Below, piece after piece: positions 13,088 to 23,127 of a stretch of DNA of 31,343 nt; positions within the stretch are counted from its first letter, which is position 1; each line of letters begins with the position of its first letter. The translations under genes and the position numbers were made by a program. Origin of the DNA: Spirogloea muscicola (lineage: Eukaryota > Streptophyta > Zygnematophyceae > Spirogloeales > Spirogloeaceae); the NCBI GenBank assembly GCA_009602725.1, contig WELB01000162.1:20063-51405 (forward strand). The letters run 5' to 3'. The notes under the pieces are model-generated. The model was not told where the DNA came from. It saw only the letters and a program-made list of their open reading frames with translations, and searched no databases.

Positions 13088-16000
13088 TTACTGTCTAGTG
13101 AGAGAATGAGAGTGTACCTTGACAAGCTTTGCCATTTTGTCCTTCTGAGCACTGGTGAAGAAGGCTTGCACTTGGTGAGAGGACTGCGGCACTTGGTGAG
13201 GCTGTAATGCACCCACGACTTTGTCCACAGCCTTCTTCGCGACCAGCTTGAAGCCCTCTTTGGTCAAGCGCTTCTCCTTCCACGCTGACTTGAGCTCCTC
13301 CTTCACCCATTCAGCGATGGCAACTCGAAGCAAGTGGGCCCCCTTGGCCTCCTTTCTGACAGGCTCTGCCATCTCAACGTCCATCACCTGCAATCTCTTT
13401 TCGGTCTCTTCGGTGCTCATTGTTCCGGCGGGCTCCAAACGGTCAATCCCCTCTGACAGGCCAGCATCATTGACGTGGAGTGCCACCGTCGTCGCTGGGC
13501 GATCCTCTTCAAAATGGGTGCTGCCATTCAGGCGTCCTCCATTGCCAGCACCTTGAGGTACAATCAGCGCCTGTGATCCAGCCACGTGGGTAGCCCGGGC
13601 CTCTGCAACTGCCCAAGGCCTGGAGTCCTGCTGCTCTGGTCGACTCTCCACGGCCGCCGATTGCAAGCGCCCCTCCTTGCTCGCTGCGTCAAGGCCAGAA
13701 GTTGCATGCATGTGTCCAGCTGGGCTTGATTCTCGGGGCTGCCCCAAACCGCGGTGCCAAACTGGCGGACAGTCTTGCCAGCCACTGTTGGTGCCCTGGG
13801 TCAGGGGCTGTGGGCCTGCATCTGTGTGCCGCTGGTGCTGCTGCTGAGCTTGCCTGGTGTGAGGAGTGTCGCTGAACCCTGCACTTGAGCCGGCCAGCCT
13901 GTTGTGATCCGCGGTGGCCAATGTGCGACGCTCATCCGAGGTCACGTCTTGCGACCCCTGCTCCACAAGAGCCTTGCCACCACGTCCGGAGATACACTCA
14001 GGCGGACCGGGGGATGTGCTCTGGGCATGTGAGGACGGGGTGGGCTCCAAGGAGGGCGACCAGCTGCCGAGCTGAGCCGCGCGCAGTACGGCGCCACCAG
14101 GTTCTCTGCCAACGGGCCTCGGGTCCGTCTGTGCTGCAGCATTGGCAGGGAGTTCTCGGAGCCCATCAGCCCGCCGTCTTGCTTCTCTCGATCTGGGCGA
14201 GGCGGAGGGATCTCGCCGGCCATCGTCCACATGTGGAGGGCCTTCAGGAGTCGAGCGATTGCGGTGGTACCACTCATCACCCTCTGCCCTCCCGGCTGCA
14301 TGTCCTCCTTGTCTTCCCTGAGATAAGTCCGGTCCTCTTCTCGACGACGTCGTGTCAGACTCTCGGGCCCGTCCTGCATTGTATCTGTCCCTACCTGCTT
14401 CGGGACCTTGTGTCACATCGCTTGTCCGCGTGTGCAGAAACTTGCAGCTGTCGCCCCTGGCGCAGTGTCCTCTGGCAAAGTGGAAGCAGGCGTTGACGCG
14501 GCCCCCTCTGCTGTCCCGAGGACCTCTCCCGCCACCTTCCCTGTCCGGAGGCTGCCAAGTTCCCCTCTGCAGTGGCTCACGCCTGTCGCCCTCCCTGCCT
14601 CTGCTGACGTGTATCTGTGGTGAAGAGGAGCGGTCCCTCCTACTTCTAGGAGAGTGCCTGACGAGGGCACAGTGAAGCTCCATGAGAATTGTTAGATTGA
14701 GGAAGCGGTAAGTCAGAAATGACAGCAGACAAACAGCAAGCCGAGATTCATTCACGTGCACTTGGAGGTGGAAACCATGGCCAGGATCCCGGAAGCTGAC
14801 CTCCAGTCTGGCGACCTCCTGTGCCTGTTGGCCGGCACAGGGCTCCTCGACGTCCGTGGCCACGGTCCCTCAGTCCGCCTGCCATCCTTCCTCCTCCCGG
14901 GAGAGCCAAGGTCGCTGTCGCTGTCGTTGCCACCCGGCCTTTGGAGCCTCCCGAACTCATCTACGGCAGCCGGCTTCTCCAGCTCCTCCTTGTGACCGTC
15001 GGTACGGCCGCCACCAGCGCCCCTGCTGGAGTCCTTGCCGTCAGAGGGCCCGGGCCTTGGTCCTGCCAAGTTCACCTTGTCAGCCCTACCCAACGCCTCC
15101 TCCTCACCGGGCTTGCCTTGAGTCCTCCGAGGCGACTGCTTGCACTGCCGTGTCCGAGTCGAACTCGTCCTCTCTGGGTTGGACCTATCAGGCTCCTGCT
15201 TCCTCTCAAAATGGGGCGCGTCTGCAGCGACGATGTCAGGAGCCGATTGCGCGCTGGCCGACTGCTCTGCTCCAACCTCCTCCATGGCAGGCCTGTCGAA
15301 ACCAGTCTTTCGCCTGCCTGCAGAACCCGACCACGTCAAAGATGGCAATGAGCTCCAGAGGCGGCGCCGCAGTCAGCAGTAGGCGCACGCCAGAGTCAAA
15401 TGCAGCTGACAGCCTCACTACAATCCTCTCGATGCCATTCAGCCCAGTCCTAAGCACAGAAGTAACACACCCGGCCGCGGAGGTGGAGGCAATCGTTCGT
15501 CCAATGAAGTTGACGGGGGAAAATGCTCCCTTGGAGGAGGAGGGGCAGCAGGTTGTTGCTTGCGAGCGACTGCAAACCCGTCGCCAGCCTCTCCTCTGCC
15601 TTCACGCTCTTTCCCTGTCCCGGGCACAGCTGCGGCAGAAGTTGGCCTGGTACTACTGCTGTATTCTGCAGCAGGGTCAGGCAAGCTGGACGGTGCCGCT
15701 GCTCTATCAAGGTTGTTGTTGGAAAGCTGGACATTAGGTACACTTGGCAGGTGTTGAACCGCATCATCTGACAGCAGGAAAGCGGGATGCTCTGAACTCA
15801 GCAAACTTCCAAAGTCTGTCTGCAGGACAGATTCGCTCTGAGAATTCTCGCGGGTGCCCAGCTGAGAGAAGAGAAGATTGCATCAATGGTGGCCAGTCGC
15901 TCGAGTTGGCTAATGTGCTCAAGCTCAAGCTCTGCGCGCTCTGGTGAAAGGAAGCACTCTGACTTTAATGACCCAGATGAGAGCGCGAATTGACATCTTT

Positions 16001-16275
16001 GACAACTTCCTTTGCATAGCGACCTCTTCCTCACCTGCTACAGTAGCAGCATCGGAGCTTGCAGGCGACATGGGTTCCTCCTGCTGGGACTGCGCAGTTG
16101 GCTGACTCCCCTGGGACGGCACGAGCCCCCTGGCACCGGGCACGGCGTCGACGGCTTGGATCTGCTCCCGCAGCTGCGCTTTCTTCCACTCGTAGAACTG
16201 GCAGCCCACGTCGGCGTCCGACCCGGGATCGCCGCCAAACAGGAAGGCGAACTTGGGATCCCCAGCCTGTGGCAT
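13088..16275 (-). CDS. SURP-like / CCCH zinc finger / SRI-like domain protein, probable nuclear RNA-processing factor
   Basis: Supported exons: about 16275-16035, 15861-15471, 15317-14801 and 14657-13088; the last three join in phase. Domains in order: a SURP (SWAP)-like half with AGDPKFAFLFGGDPG and FYEWKKAQLREQ; a proline/glutamine-rich region; an Arg/Ser/Glu-rich region with DSDSD and RRSPDW; one CCCH finger (CFHFARGHCARGDSCKFLH, spacing C-x7-C-x5-C-x3-H, about 14480-14430); a long disordered region; and a C-terminal helical block (VAIAEWVKEELKSAWKEKRL, then KEGFKLVAKKAVDKVVGAL, about 13335-13110). That block matches the SRI-like tail I know from plant CCCH proteins of the C3H38 type; SRI domains bind the phosphorylated RNA polymerase II tail. 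A role in co-transcriptional splicing or RNA processing is inferred. Problems: the strong donor at 16034 (GTGAGG) is phase 1 while the acceptor before 15861 is phase 0, so the second junction is unresolved, and no first half of a SURP domain is visible upstream. The 16275 ATG has a good CCGCCATG context but may not be the true start. Confidence 0.7.
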
Positions 16276-16554
16276 GGCGGGCCACAGCGCCAGTCACCGT
16301 CAGCGCCGCCGGCTGGAAGCGCGTGCCGGCAACGCATCGCCAAGCCAACCTCTCGTCGCAGAGAGAATGCAGGTGCTTCTCCAGCCGAGCCCAGCTCCCG
16401 GCGAGGGGCGGTGCCGTCGCAGTCGTCGTCCACAGCGAGGTACGAGAGCTAAGGGCAGCAGCAGCAGCGCGACGGCCGGTCCTGGCGCTGCGGGCGTTGG
16501 CACGCGGGAGCGCGGCGGCGGCGACGGCGGCGGCAGCGGCGGCGGGCGCACCTG

Positions 16555-16556
<2 letters not shown>

Positions 16557-16590
<34 letters not shown>
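16557..16590. repeat. Homopolymer A34 (T34 on the minus strand) followed by GCC repeats
   Basis: Thirty-four adenines in a row, with a GGC-rich stretch before them and about 25 bases of perfect GCC repeat after (16591-16615), then more GCC to about 16630. On the minus strand the T tract ends in AG followed by a GC-rich stretch, so it could act as a polypyrimidine tract and splice acceptor in the 5' leader. Length is likely unstable and may be misassembled. Confidence 0.9.
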
Positions 16591-16591
<1 letters not shown>

Positions 16592-16661
16592 GCCGCCGCC
16601 GCCGCCGCCGCAGCCGCCGCCGCCGCGGCAGCACCAGGCTGGGGCGCTGGGCCGAGTCCTG

Positions 16662-16835
16662 GCCACTGGCGCCTAGCCGACAGAGATCTTATTAATTACT
16701 AGTGCCAAAAAGCGTCCTCCGAGCAGCCTGCCAGATAAAGCAATTGACAAACTCTATGGAGGGCTTCGACCGACGCCGCGTGTCTAACGGTGGGCTTTGT
16801 TGGAGAGCGGCCCTCCACGCCACTAGCGCCTAGCC
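16662..16835. repeat. 17-base direct repeat (16/17) within the divergent promoter
   Basis: GCCACTGGCGCCTAGCC at 16662-16678 recurs as GCCACTAGCGCCTAGCC at 16819-16835, 157 bases apart. Each copy is followed by a short AGAT-containing stretch. The core GGCGCC or AGCGCC with TAGCC could be a factor-binding site for the gene pair. Function is inferred only from position and repetition. Confidence 0.6.
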
Positions 16836-17078
16836 AGATATCGTCTTACACCGAATTGTTTACGCCCACGTAGATGCCCCCCCCCTTTGTCGATGGTCCT
16901 GCACACCCGCCACATGGCCGCTCTGGCCCCGGGCGTCCTCCCCGCAGCCGCCGCCGCCGCCGCCAGGCGCCTGACGGCGCCGCAGTCGCGGAGGATCGCT
17001 GTACGCGCGGCCGTGCGCTTCGATCGGGCCCCGCGCTCGACGGCCCGTGCGGCGGGAGCTGCGCCATTGCCAGGGACC

Positions 17079-20000
17079 ATGGCGACGACGGCTACGGCGT
17101 CGCGCAGAGTGCTGGCCACCGACGACCCCTGCATCGTCCAGGTAGGCCGGATGTGGCCACCGGCGCCCTGCTGTCCTCCTCGTCCGTTTAAACGTCCGGT
17201 CGGTCCGGTGGCTTACGGCCTGTCGAATGTCAGTGCTGATCAGGTGACAGAGAGCAGTCACTTACGGTTTCACCGAGTCGCAGCAACGAGGGCCGCTTGA
17301 GAAAGAGGTGCAGGCTGAGAGGCTCTCGCCGTATGTCAGCTGCAGAGCAGAGACCTGGACAAGAGCAGAACCGAAAGGCAGCTGCCAGCTGGCCTTACAA
17401 GTAGCACTGCTGATCGCATTACTTACGTTGATCAACTTGAGGCCTACAATACACGGCAACCTAATATCATCCTTGATTTCGATGCTCTGGCCCGTCCGAA
17501 GTGGTGGAGATGTTGACAGGAGTCTAAGCAAGGGCCTCCTGCTGAGAAGGCCAAACAGCAGAGAAGTTGGTCAGTAGCGCATCCATGACCTTCTCTGGTC
17601 CGTATTCTTCTCGGCATGCAGATGCAGGAGCTTCTACGTGGAGCCACTGACGTTATCTCCCTTGCCCAGGTACAGCTGACAATGACATTCTACGGGAGTT
17701 GCCAAGTTGTGCATCCCACAGGCAGCTGGCTAATGATGAAAGGGTCTGGCAGCATGGCCCGCTGCTTCTGACAGACAGGAGGCAGAGGCCGACGGTTGCT
17801 GACTTACTCACAGCCTCTGCTGATCTGGTGGTGTGAAGGGCATAGTGCACTGGGCACCTCCACCAGAAGCATTGCAGGAGGCAAAAGAGGCTGTTTTCAA
17901 GCCAAGTGTCAGTGGCTATGCTGCTGATGACGGCATCCCAGAACTGAAGGCTGCCTTGCTGAAGAAGGTCCTCCACTTGCCCAGATGAAGATCATAAACT
18001 ATGTAACCTGCACACCAGCCATCACCATGAAGCCTGTCCAGAGCATTGGTGATGGTAGCCAACAGCCACGACCATGGAATGCACTGTTTCAGAGCAGATA
18101 CACCGCTTGACCATGCAGGTGTATGCCCCAGCAAGGTGAGGTTCACGACTTGTTGCATCTGTGACATTGATCAGATCAGAGAGGAAAACAACCTGGTGGA
18201 CTCATCCATCATGGTCACAGCGGGAGCCAACCAGGTGACTTTGCGCGCTGTGATGGTTGCACTGAGGACCTAGCTGTTATCATGTCTCTGGCATGCATGC
18301 TCCGAGAGATGGTCATTTGCTTTGGGGGTGCTCTCGTCCAACATGTTTTGTCTCCCACTCCCAGCGATGACTATGCATACGCCTTAGCTCGCGGTACGCT
18401 GTATCTGCATGGAGTGTCAGCTCAAAATCTCACAGAGGGCTATCGTAGAGGTCTCCATGTAGAAGGAAGGAACTTCAGCTTCAAGAATAGTCGTTCCGAT
18501 CAGGGCAAATTTGCCACCTTTGGCCTGCTTATGCAGGCTTTCACCAATGTGGTGCTTGCGACGTGCGATGCAGAAGACGCTGTCGTCCTCTTTGTGCCAT
18601 ACTACTTCAATCACCTGATGGCATTTCACATGAGTGGCACCAAGAACATAGTCTATGGCCAGTGCGATCCTGACCTTCATCCAGATGCAGGTACTGTCAT
18701 TTCAGGAGCAAGTGACAGCAGCTTGCTGTCACAGACTTCGATATGCACATGCATTGCTCTTCATGCATTGTCCTCTTGCTTTCAACTTACTTGAGGCTGT
18801 CATCACATATCGGCGCCGTCACTACCACAGACTGGCTGGAGGAAGCCTTATCTGGAAGACAGGGTGAATTGATACCAAAGGTCGTCGTTGTCATCAACCC
18901 TGGAAACCCCACCGGCACATATTTGCCTGGACCGCTCTTGAAGGTACTATAAGGCACCTCATGGAGTCGCTCTAGGATGCGTCAAAGCTTTTGACTTCAT
19001 GGATCTGTGTTGCTTACATCAGCAACTCATTCACATGTGGGCTGCCTCATTTGCCTCTCCTCTTTGAGGACCCGTTCTTGTTCTTTTAGTATTGCTCTGC
19101 CTACTTCAGTTGGCGTGCTTGTCTACAAGGAGAGGGCCACCAAGTAAACTTTCTGGGAACATGTCGGCTTTTCATGACCTTCTCCTGCCTTTGTCCACTC
19201 TCAGAGAATTTCAGGCATCTGCAAAGCAGCAGGCTCTTGGCTTGTGGTGGACAACACATACGAGTGAGTTGCTGTCTTGACCACCTTTGGCATCAGAGGC
19301 ACGCCTGTTCACTCCCGCGGAACATTGCAGAGGTGTTCAAGAGATTCATGCTGGAGGCATGTCAATGCCTGGAGGCGTTCCGGTGCCTGACGTAGCCCCA
19401 AGCGTGTGATGAGAGAACACTGCTTTCCTCGCAGCTACCAGCACCTTCATGTGTCCTGAAGCATTTGAGGGCTCACGCAGGATAAGATCTTGCAGGTACT
19501 TTATGTACAGAGGTTTGCAACATGAGTGCGTGGAAGGTGATCATGTCATCAACATTTTCTCTTTCTCAAAGGCGTACGGGATGATGGGCTGGCGAGTAGG
19601 TTACGTAAGTGCCGCACGACATTTTGCCCATGTACCATGCTGGTCACTCAACTGCAAATGTCAGACAGGCAGCCAAGGTTTTGATGTTCGGCATGTCCTG
19701 TGACCTGCACATGGCGATTGTCGTATGCAAACTACGAGTCTAGCTACTTGCAGCTCACTGTTGACTTTTTCAATGTTGGCCAGATTGCATACCCTTCTGC
19801 ACATCATTCGAACATTGGCAAGCAGCTGCTCAAAGTGCAGGACACAGTGCCCATCTGTGCTGCAGTCGTCAGCCAGCACTTAGCCCTGGCAGCCCTCAAG
19901 GCGGGGCCTGCTTGGGTCAAGTTGCATGTTGCTACACTTGAGGTGAATCGCAGAGCTGCTCTTGAAGCTCTGGAGCCTTTAGGCAATGGTGCAATACGAG

Positions 20001-20236
20001 GAGGTGAAGGCGCCATCTACTTGTGGGCTAAGCTTCCTGACGAGCAGCAAGATGATAAGAAGGTGGTAGAATGGCTTGCCAAGACGCACGGTGTATGTGT
20101 CATTCCGGGTAGTGCCTGCGGAGCTCCTGGCCACTTAAGGGTGGCCTTTGCCAATTTGGAAGGGGACAGGTTCTTAGAGGCCTGCAAGAGATTGAGGGAA
20201 GGTCTTGCAGCCTTAGTCAAGGTTAGCATGAGGTAG
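17079..20236 (+). CDS. ISS1: ISS1/VAS1-type aromatic amino acid aminotransferase (9 exons)
   Basis: PLP-dependent class I aminotransferase. Plant ISS1/VAS1 moves amino groups between aromatic amino acids and methionine, restraining auxin and ethylene precursors. Exons: 17079-17141, 17622-17669, 17839-17967, 18175-18234, 18537-18690, 18831-18943, 19205-19263, 19496-19604, 19784-20236. All phases agree, giving 395 residues, matching the plant protein (about 394). Motifs: DVISLAQGIVHWAPPPEAL, YAADDGIPELKAALL, MVTAGANQAF, VPYYFNHLMAF, INPGNPTGTY (Asn174-Pro178), VVDNTYEYFMY (Asp205 contacts the cofactor ring nitrogen), FSFSKAYGMMGWRVGY (Lys234 is the Schiff-base lysine), GGEGAIYLWAKLP and GHLRVAF (Arg364 binds the substrate carboxylate). 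All catalytic residues are present. The start at 17079 (ACCATGG) gives the family length. The frame stays open upstream to ATGs at 16914 and 16893, which would add a 55- or 62-residue Ala/Arg-rich, organelle-presequence-like extension. Divergent from the CCCH/SRI gene. Confidence 0.96.
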
Positions 20237-20710
20237 CTCAAGTGAAATACAAAGTCAGCCTATAGTCAATTCATTGAAGCTAATCTGGCAATCTTTGAGC
20301 TTGCCCTGTACACGATGCTGTTGGCTAACACCATATTTGCGTAAGGACATCTTCCCGCTCAGCCTGGTGACTTACTCCATGTCTTTTGATTACGGCATGT
20401 TGAAGCTCCAACATGCCTTCAAGACTTGCTTGAGCAGATACATGCTCACGACATGCAGGCCCTTTGCTGGAGACTGCACTTGAGCTGCATGAAGCATGCT
20501 TGCATGCCCAGAGGTAACAGTGACTGCTGCAGAGTCTGCCCTAAGCAATGCGGTGCTTGTACCCCTCTGCTTGCTTATGGCCTCTTCTGAAAGCAGACCA
20601 TGCGACCCCCTTTGGAACACAACACGGCCCACAATGGACACTCAACACAAATGCATGGTACACCGACTTTCTCATTTCCAAATAGTGCAGCCAACTTTAG
20701 CAGGTGTAGG
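20237..20710. other. Convergent intergenic spacer
   Basis: These 474 bases between the ISS1 stop (plus) and the SWC5 stop (minus) hold both 3' UTRs. No gene, strong hairpin or canonical AATAAA is seen. Confidence 0.6.
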
Positions 20711-22645
20711 CTAGGCGGGTGGTGGTCGTCTAGCACCACCCAACCTCTCCTCCCGCTCCTTTTCATACTCCCGCAGCTCGGCACGTCCCAAGAATGCAAC
20801 TTTGTCCAAGTACTGGTCGCTGCTCTTCTTGTACTCCTCGAGCTCGTTCACCACGCCTTTCTCATCCTTGTACTCGCCCCAGTCCTTGCGGGACTTGTCA
20901 ATGATGCTCAGCTTCTTCTTCTTCTCGATTTGCTCAAGCATGGCATCCAAACCACGAGAAGAAGCCGCCTGTGGCAGAGAAAGAAGACATGGATGATTTG
21001 TGTGTGATTTGGCATTCGGAAGCATCACTGTCAGTACACTCCGAACAAAACCAAGTGGATTTGCTCAAAGTGCTCTGCAGGAACGGCATCAAAGTCGTTG
21101 CCGCATTGGTGTACAAATGAGTAGACCCATGAGATAGTGATGACTCAAGCTGAGTACTATTTGATGGCTTCACCTGCATTTCTGCTTTTCGCTTCTGTTC
21201 CAGCTGGGCTGCCTTGGATGTCGCCTCCACCATCCGCACCACCTCAATCTTCTCACCAGCAAAATCTTTGACCTCAGTGATCTGTTCATTAAGGTGGCAG
21301 CAGTCACCAGCACAACATGCTAGGTGAGCACAGGGCCAAGGTGATCGTAACCCAAGTCTCTGCAAGATTCGTGCAGTGAGAAGCGGGTAGCTGTGCGCAT
21401 GCTTACGCATATGCAGGCTGAAGCTGCAGACAGAAGTTTTCTTGTAAATCTGACCATGGACAGGACTTGTTTGCTCACCTTAACCTTGCCGTCGTTCAGG
21501 TTAGATGCAGCAGCACTAGCCACTAACTGAAGGGCAGCTCTGGCTGCCTCTCGTCGTTCCCTGGCGCGCTCCTCGTCCTCCTTTTTCTCGTCAAGTCTCT
21601 CTAAAGAGGTTGCTCCCTCAGGAGTATCAGTACCCTTGTCGTGGTGCGTTGCCTTGCTCTCAGCGTGCCCGGCTGGGGGTGCAGAAGGAGGACTTCCTCC
21701 TGTACTTGTCGTCTTCGGTACAAGTCCCAAGCTCACCATCCAAGCCTGCAGGTGATTGCTGTTGGGTGCACTCACTTTCAGCCACCTGCCGAGCTGGACC
21801 TTTGCATGCACCAACCTCACACGGCGAGACACAAAAGGACAGAAAGTTTGGCACTGCAGTATATCGTCCTGCAACAGTTTCTTGAGGTCCACATTGATGG
21901 GAAGCGTAGTGCAGCACGGAGGCAAGCATTATCAAGTCAAGTAGCCCTTATCTACACTGACAGCAGCAGGGGTGCAGCTGTGTTGGTCAGCACTTAACAG
22001 GAGTGCTGGAGGGTGGCTTGGTGGCGCCTCCAGGTCTTGGAAGGGAGGGGGCCCTTACAGGAGCTGCCGGCGGGCTCTTAGGGCCGCTCAGCTGCTCCCA
22101 CAGCGCGTCGACCCTAGCCTTCTTGGCTGCAACGACAGGCGTTAAGCGTCAGAGTAAGCAGCGCCCTCTGGTCCTGCGATCGGTGGGCTGGCTAAAAGCA
22201 GAGCCCGAGCGCAGCTCCAGCAGGTGGCGGCAAGCATCACGCGGCTGCGTGCGGCGGATTGGCAGGCGCGGCGTCCGCACCGTCCTTCTTGAGCTGGGCC
22301 AGCGGGTCGGCGGGCGACGCGGCGGCCGGGGCGGTGCCAACATCGCCCTCGCTGCGCGCCGCCGAAGGCGCCCAGCAGCTCGTTAGCACGGGCTCGGGAT
22401 GGGCTCGCCGCGCGGCGGTCGTGGTGGGGCCCACGGGTCTCGGGAGGGCCCCGCGGGGAGCTGCAGGGCCTTGTCCATGGCTGGCCGGCGGGGGCGGGCC
22501 CTCACCGCTGGCGGCCAGGCCGCGACCCTGCGAGCTTCCCGGCGCCGCCGCCGCCGCCGCCGCCGCCCTCCTTGCCGGGGTCGAAGTCCTCGTCCGACGC
22601 ATCCGAGTCCCCGCCGCCGCCGCCGCCGCCGCCGCCGGGCCGCAT
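20711..22645 (-). CDS. SWC5: SWC5 / Bucentaur (BCNT-CFDP1) subunit of the SWR1 complex (6 exons)
   Basis: SWC5 is a nuclear subunit of the SWR1 remodeller, which replaces H2A with H2A.Z in nucleosomes; it contacts H2A-H2B and stimulates the exchange ATPase. Exons: 22645-22506, 22351-22281, 22126-22059, 21745-21479, 21281-21174, 20968-20711; phases agree, giving 303 residues (human CFDP1 299, plant forms about 240). The N terminus has the typical acidic start, DSDASDEDFDPGKE (13-26), between two polyglycine runs encoded by GGC repeats. Next come KKARVDALWEQLSGPK (72-87), a charged helix-forming stretch (LDEKKEDEERARERREAAR) and TEVKDFAGEKIEVVRMV. The BCNT-C domain (219-303) has KKKKLSIIDKSRKDWGEYK and YKKSSDQYLDKVAFLGRAEL, which are diagnostic. 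The start at 22645 was preferred to 22743 because its frame gives the acidic motif. Exon 3 may end at the GTTAAG donor near 22000 rather than at GTAAGG (22058). Divergent from the gene at 23128. Confidence 0.93.
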
Positions 22646-23127
22646 GCCGCCAGCGCCCGCGCCGCCCTCGCCGGGCTGGCCCGAACCCTAACGGTTGCGC
22701 CTAAACTCAATCCCCCGACCTTGTCGGACGGCGACTTGCTCACCGAGCCTCTCTTCCCCCCGTTAGCAGTGTGACTCTCGCCCGCGTGCCGCGTGGCAGA
22801 CGCCAGTCGCGTCCGCGGCGGCGGGCGCTTGACGGAACGGCGGGGCGCGGCCTTGCCGTTCCGAACAGCGCCGTTTGACGCCGTTCGATTCCCAAGAGCC
22901 CTCGGCGCCAGCTGGCCCGCCGAGATCGCCCTGAGTTCTGATCAGCCCGGCGTCCCCCGGCGGCGCTGCAGCCGCCGCCGCCGCCGCCGCAGCCTCCGCC
23001 GCCGTCCTTTCCGCCGCCCGCCTCGCCGCGAGGTCAGACCCGGGCCCCCCGCGACGCCCCTGGGCGCGCGTTTCCTGCTCCCGGGGTCTCCGTGTCGCTG
23101 AGGTCTTCCAGGTGCCAGCTGTGCTGC
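22646..23127. promoter_or_regulatory. Divergent promoter region between SWC5 and the protease-like gene
   Basis: A 482-base GC-rich region with GCC runs (for example 22971-22990). Bases 22684-22697 carry AACCCTAACGGTTG, which combines a telomere-like AACCCTAA motif with a Myb-type AACGG core close to the plant M-phase (MSA) element. This lies about 40 bases upstream of the SWC5 ATG. No TATA box is evident. Confidence 0.55.

Larger units (their letters stand above)
16276..16892. promoter_or_regulatory. Divergent promoter region between the CCCH/SRI gene and ISS1
   Basis: The left part (16276-16660) is very GC-rich with GGC/GCC runs and an A34 tract at 16557-16590. The right part (16680-16890) is less GC-rich and includes an AT-rich patch near 16688-16702. 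A 17-base element occurs at 16662-16678 and 16819-16835 with one mismatch. No definite TATA box was found. Transcription start sites cannot be placed from sequence alone. Confidence 0.55.

Noticed and set aside
13885-14496. 203-codon plus-strand frame
   Set aside because: It is antisense to the CCCH finger exon, whose minus-strand frame has clear domain motifs.
16031-16666. Minus-strand frame with a polyphenylalanine run considered as the N terminus of the CCCH/SRI protein
   Set aside because: The Phe run is the T34 homopolymer, and this frame is not the one carrying the SURP-like motif at 16266-16150. No first half of a SURP domain is seen.
22237-22743. ATG at 22743 as the SWC5 start
   Set aside because: Its frame is Ala/Arg-rich low complexity. 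The ATG at 22645 opens the frame with the acidic DSDASDEDFDP motif and splices in phase into the rest of SWC5.
22793-23101. Plus-strand GC-rich open frame as a first exon of the protease-like gene
   Set aside because: It starts without ATG, is Arg-run low complexity from GCC repeats, and has no in-phase link to the 23331 exon. The ATG at 23128 gives a phase-consistent exon instead.
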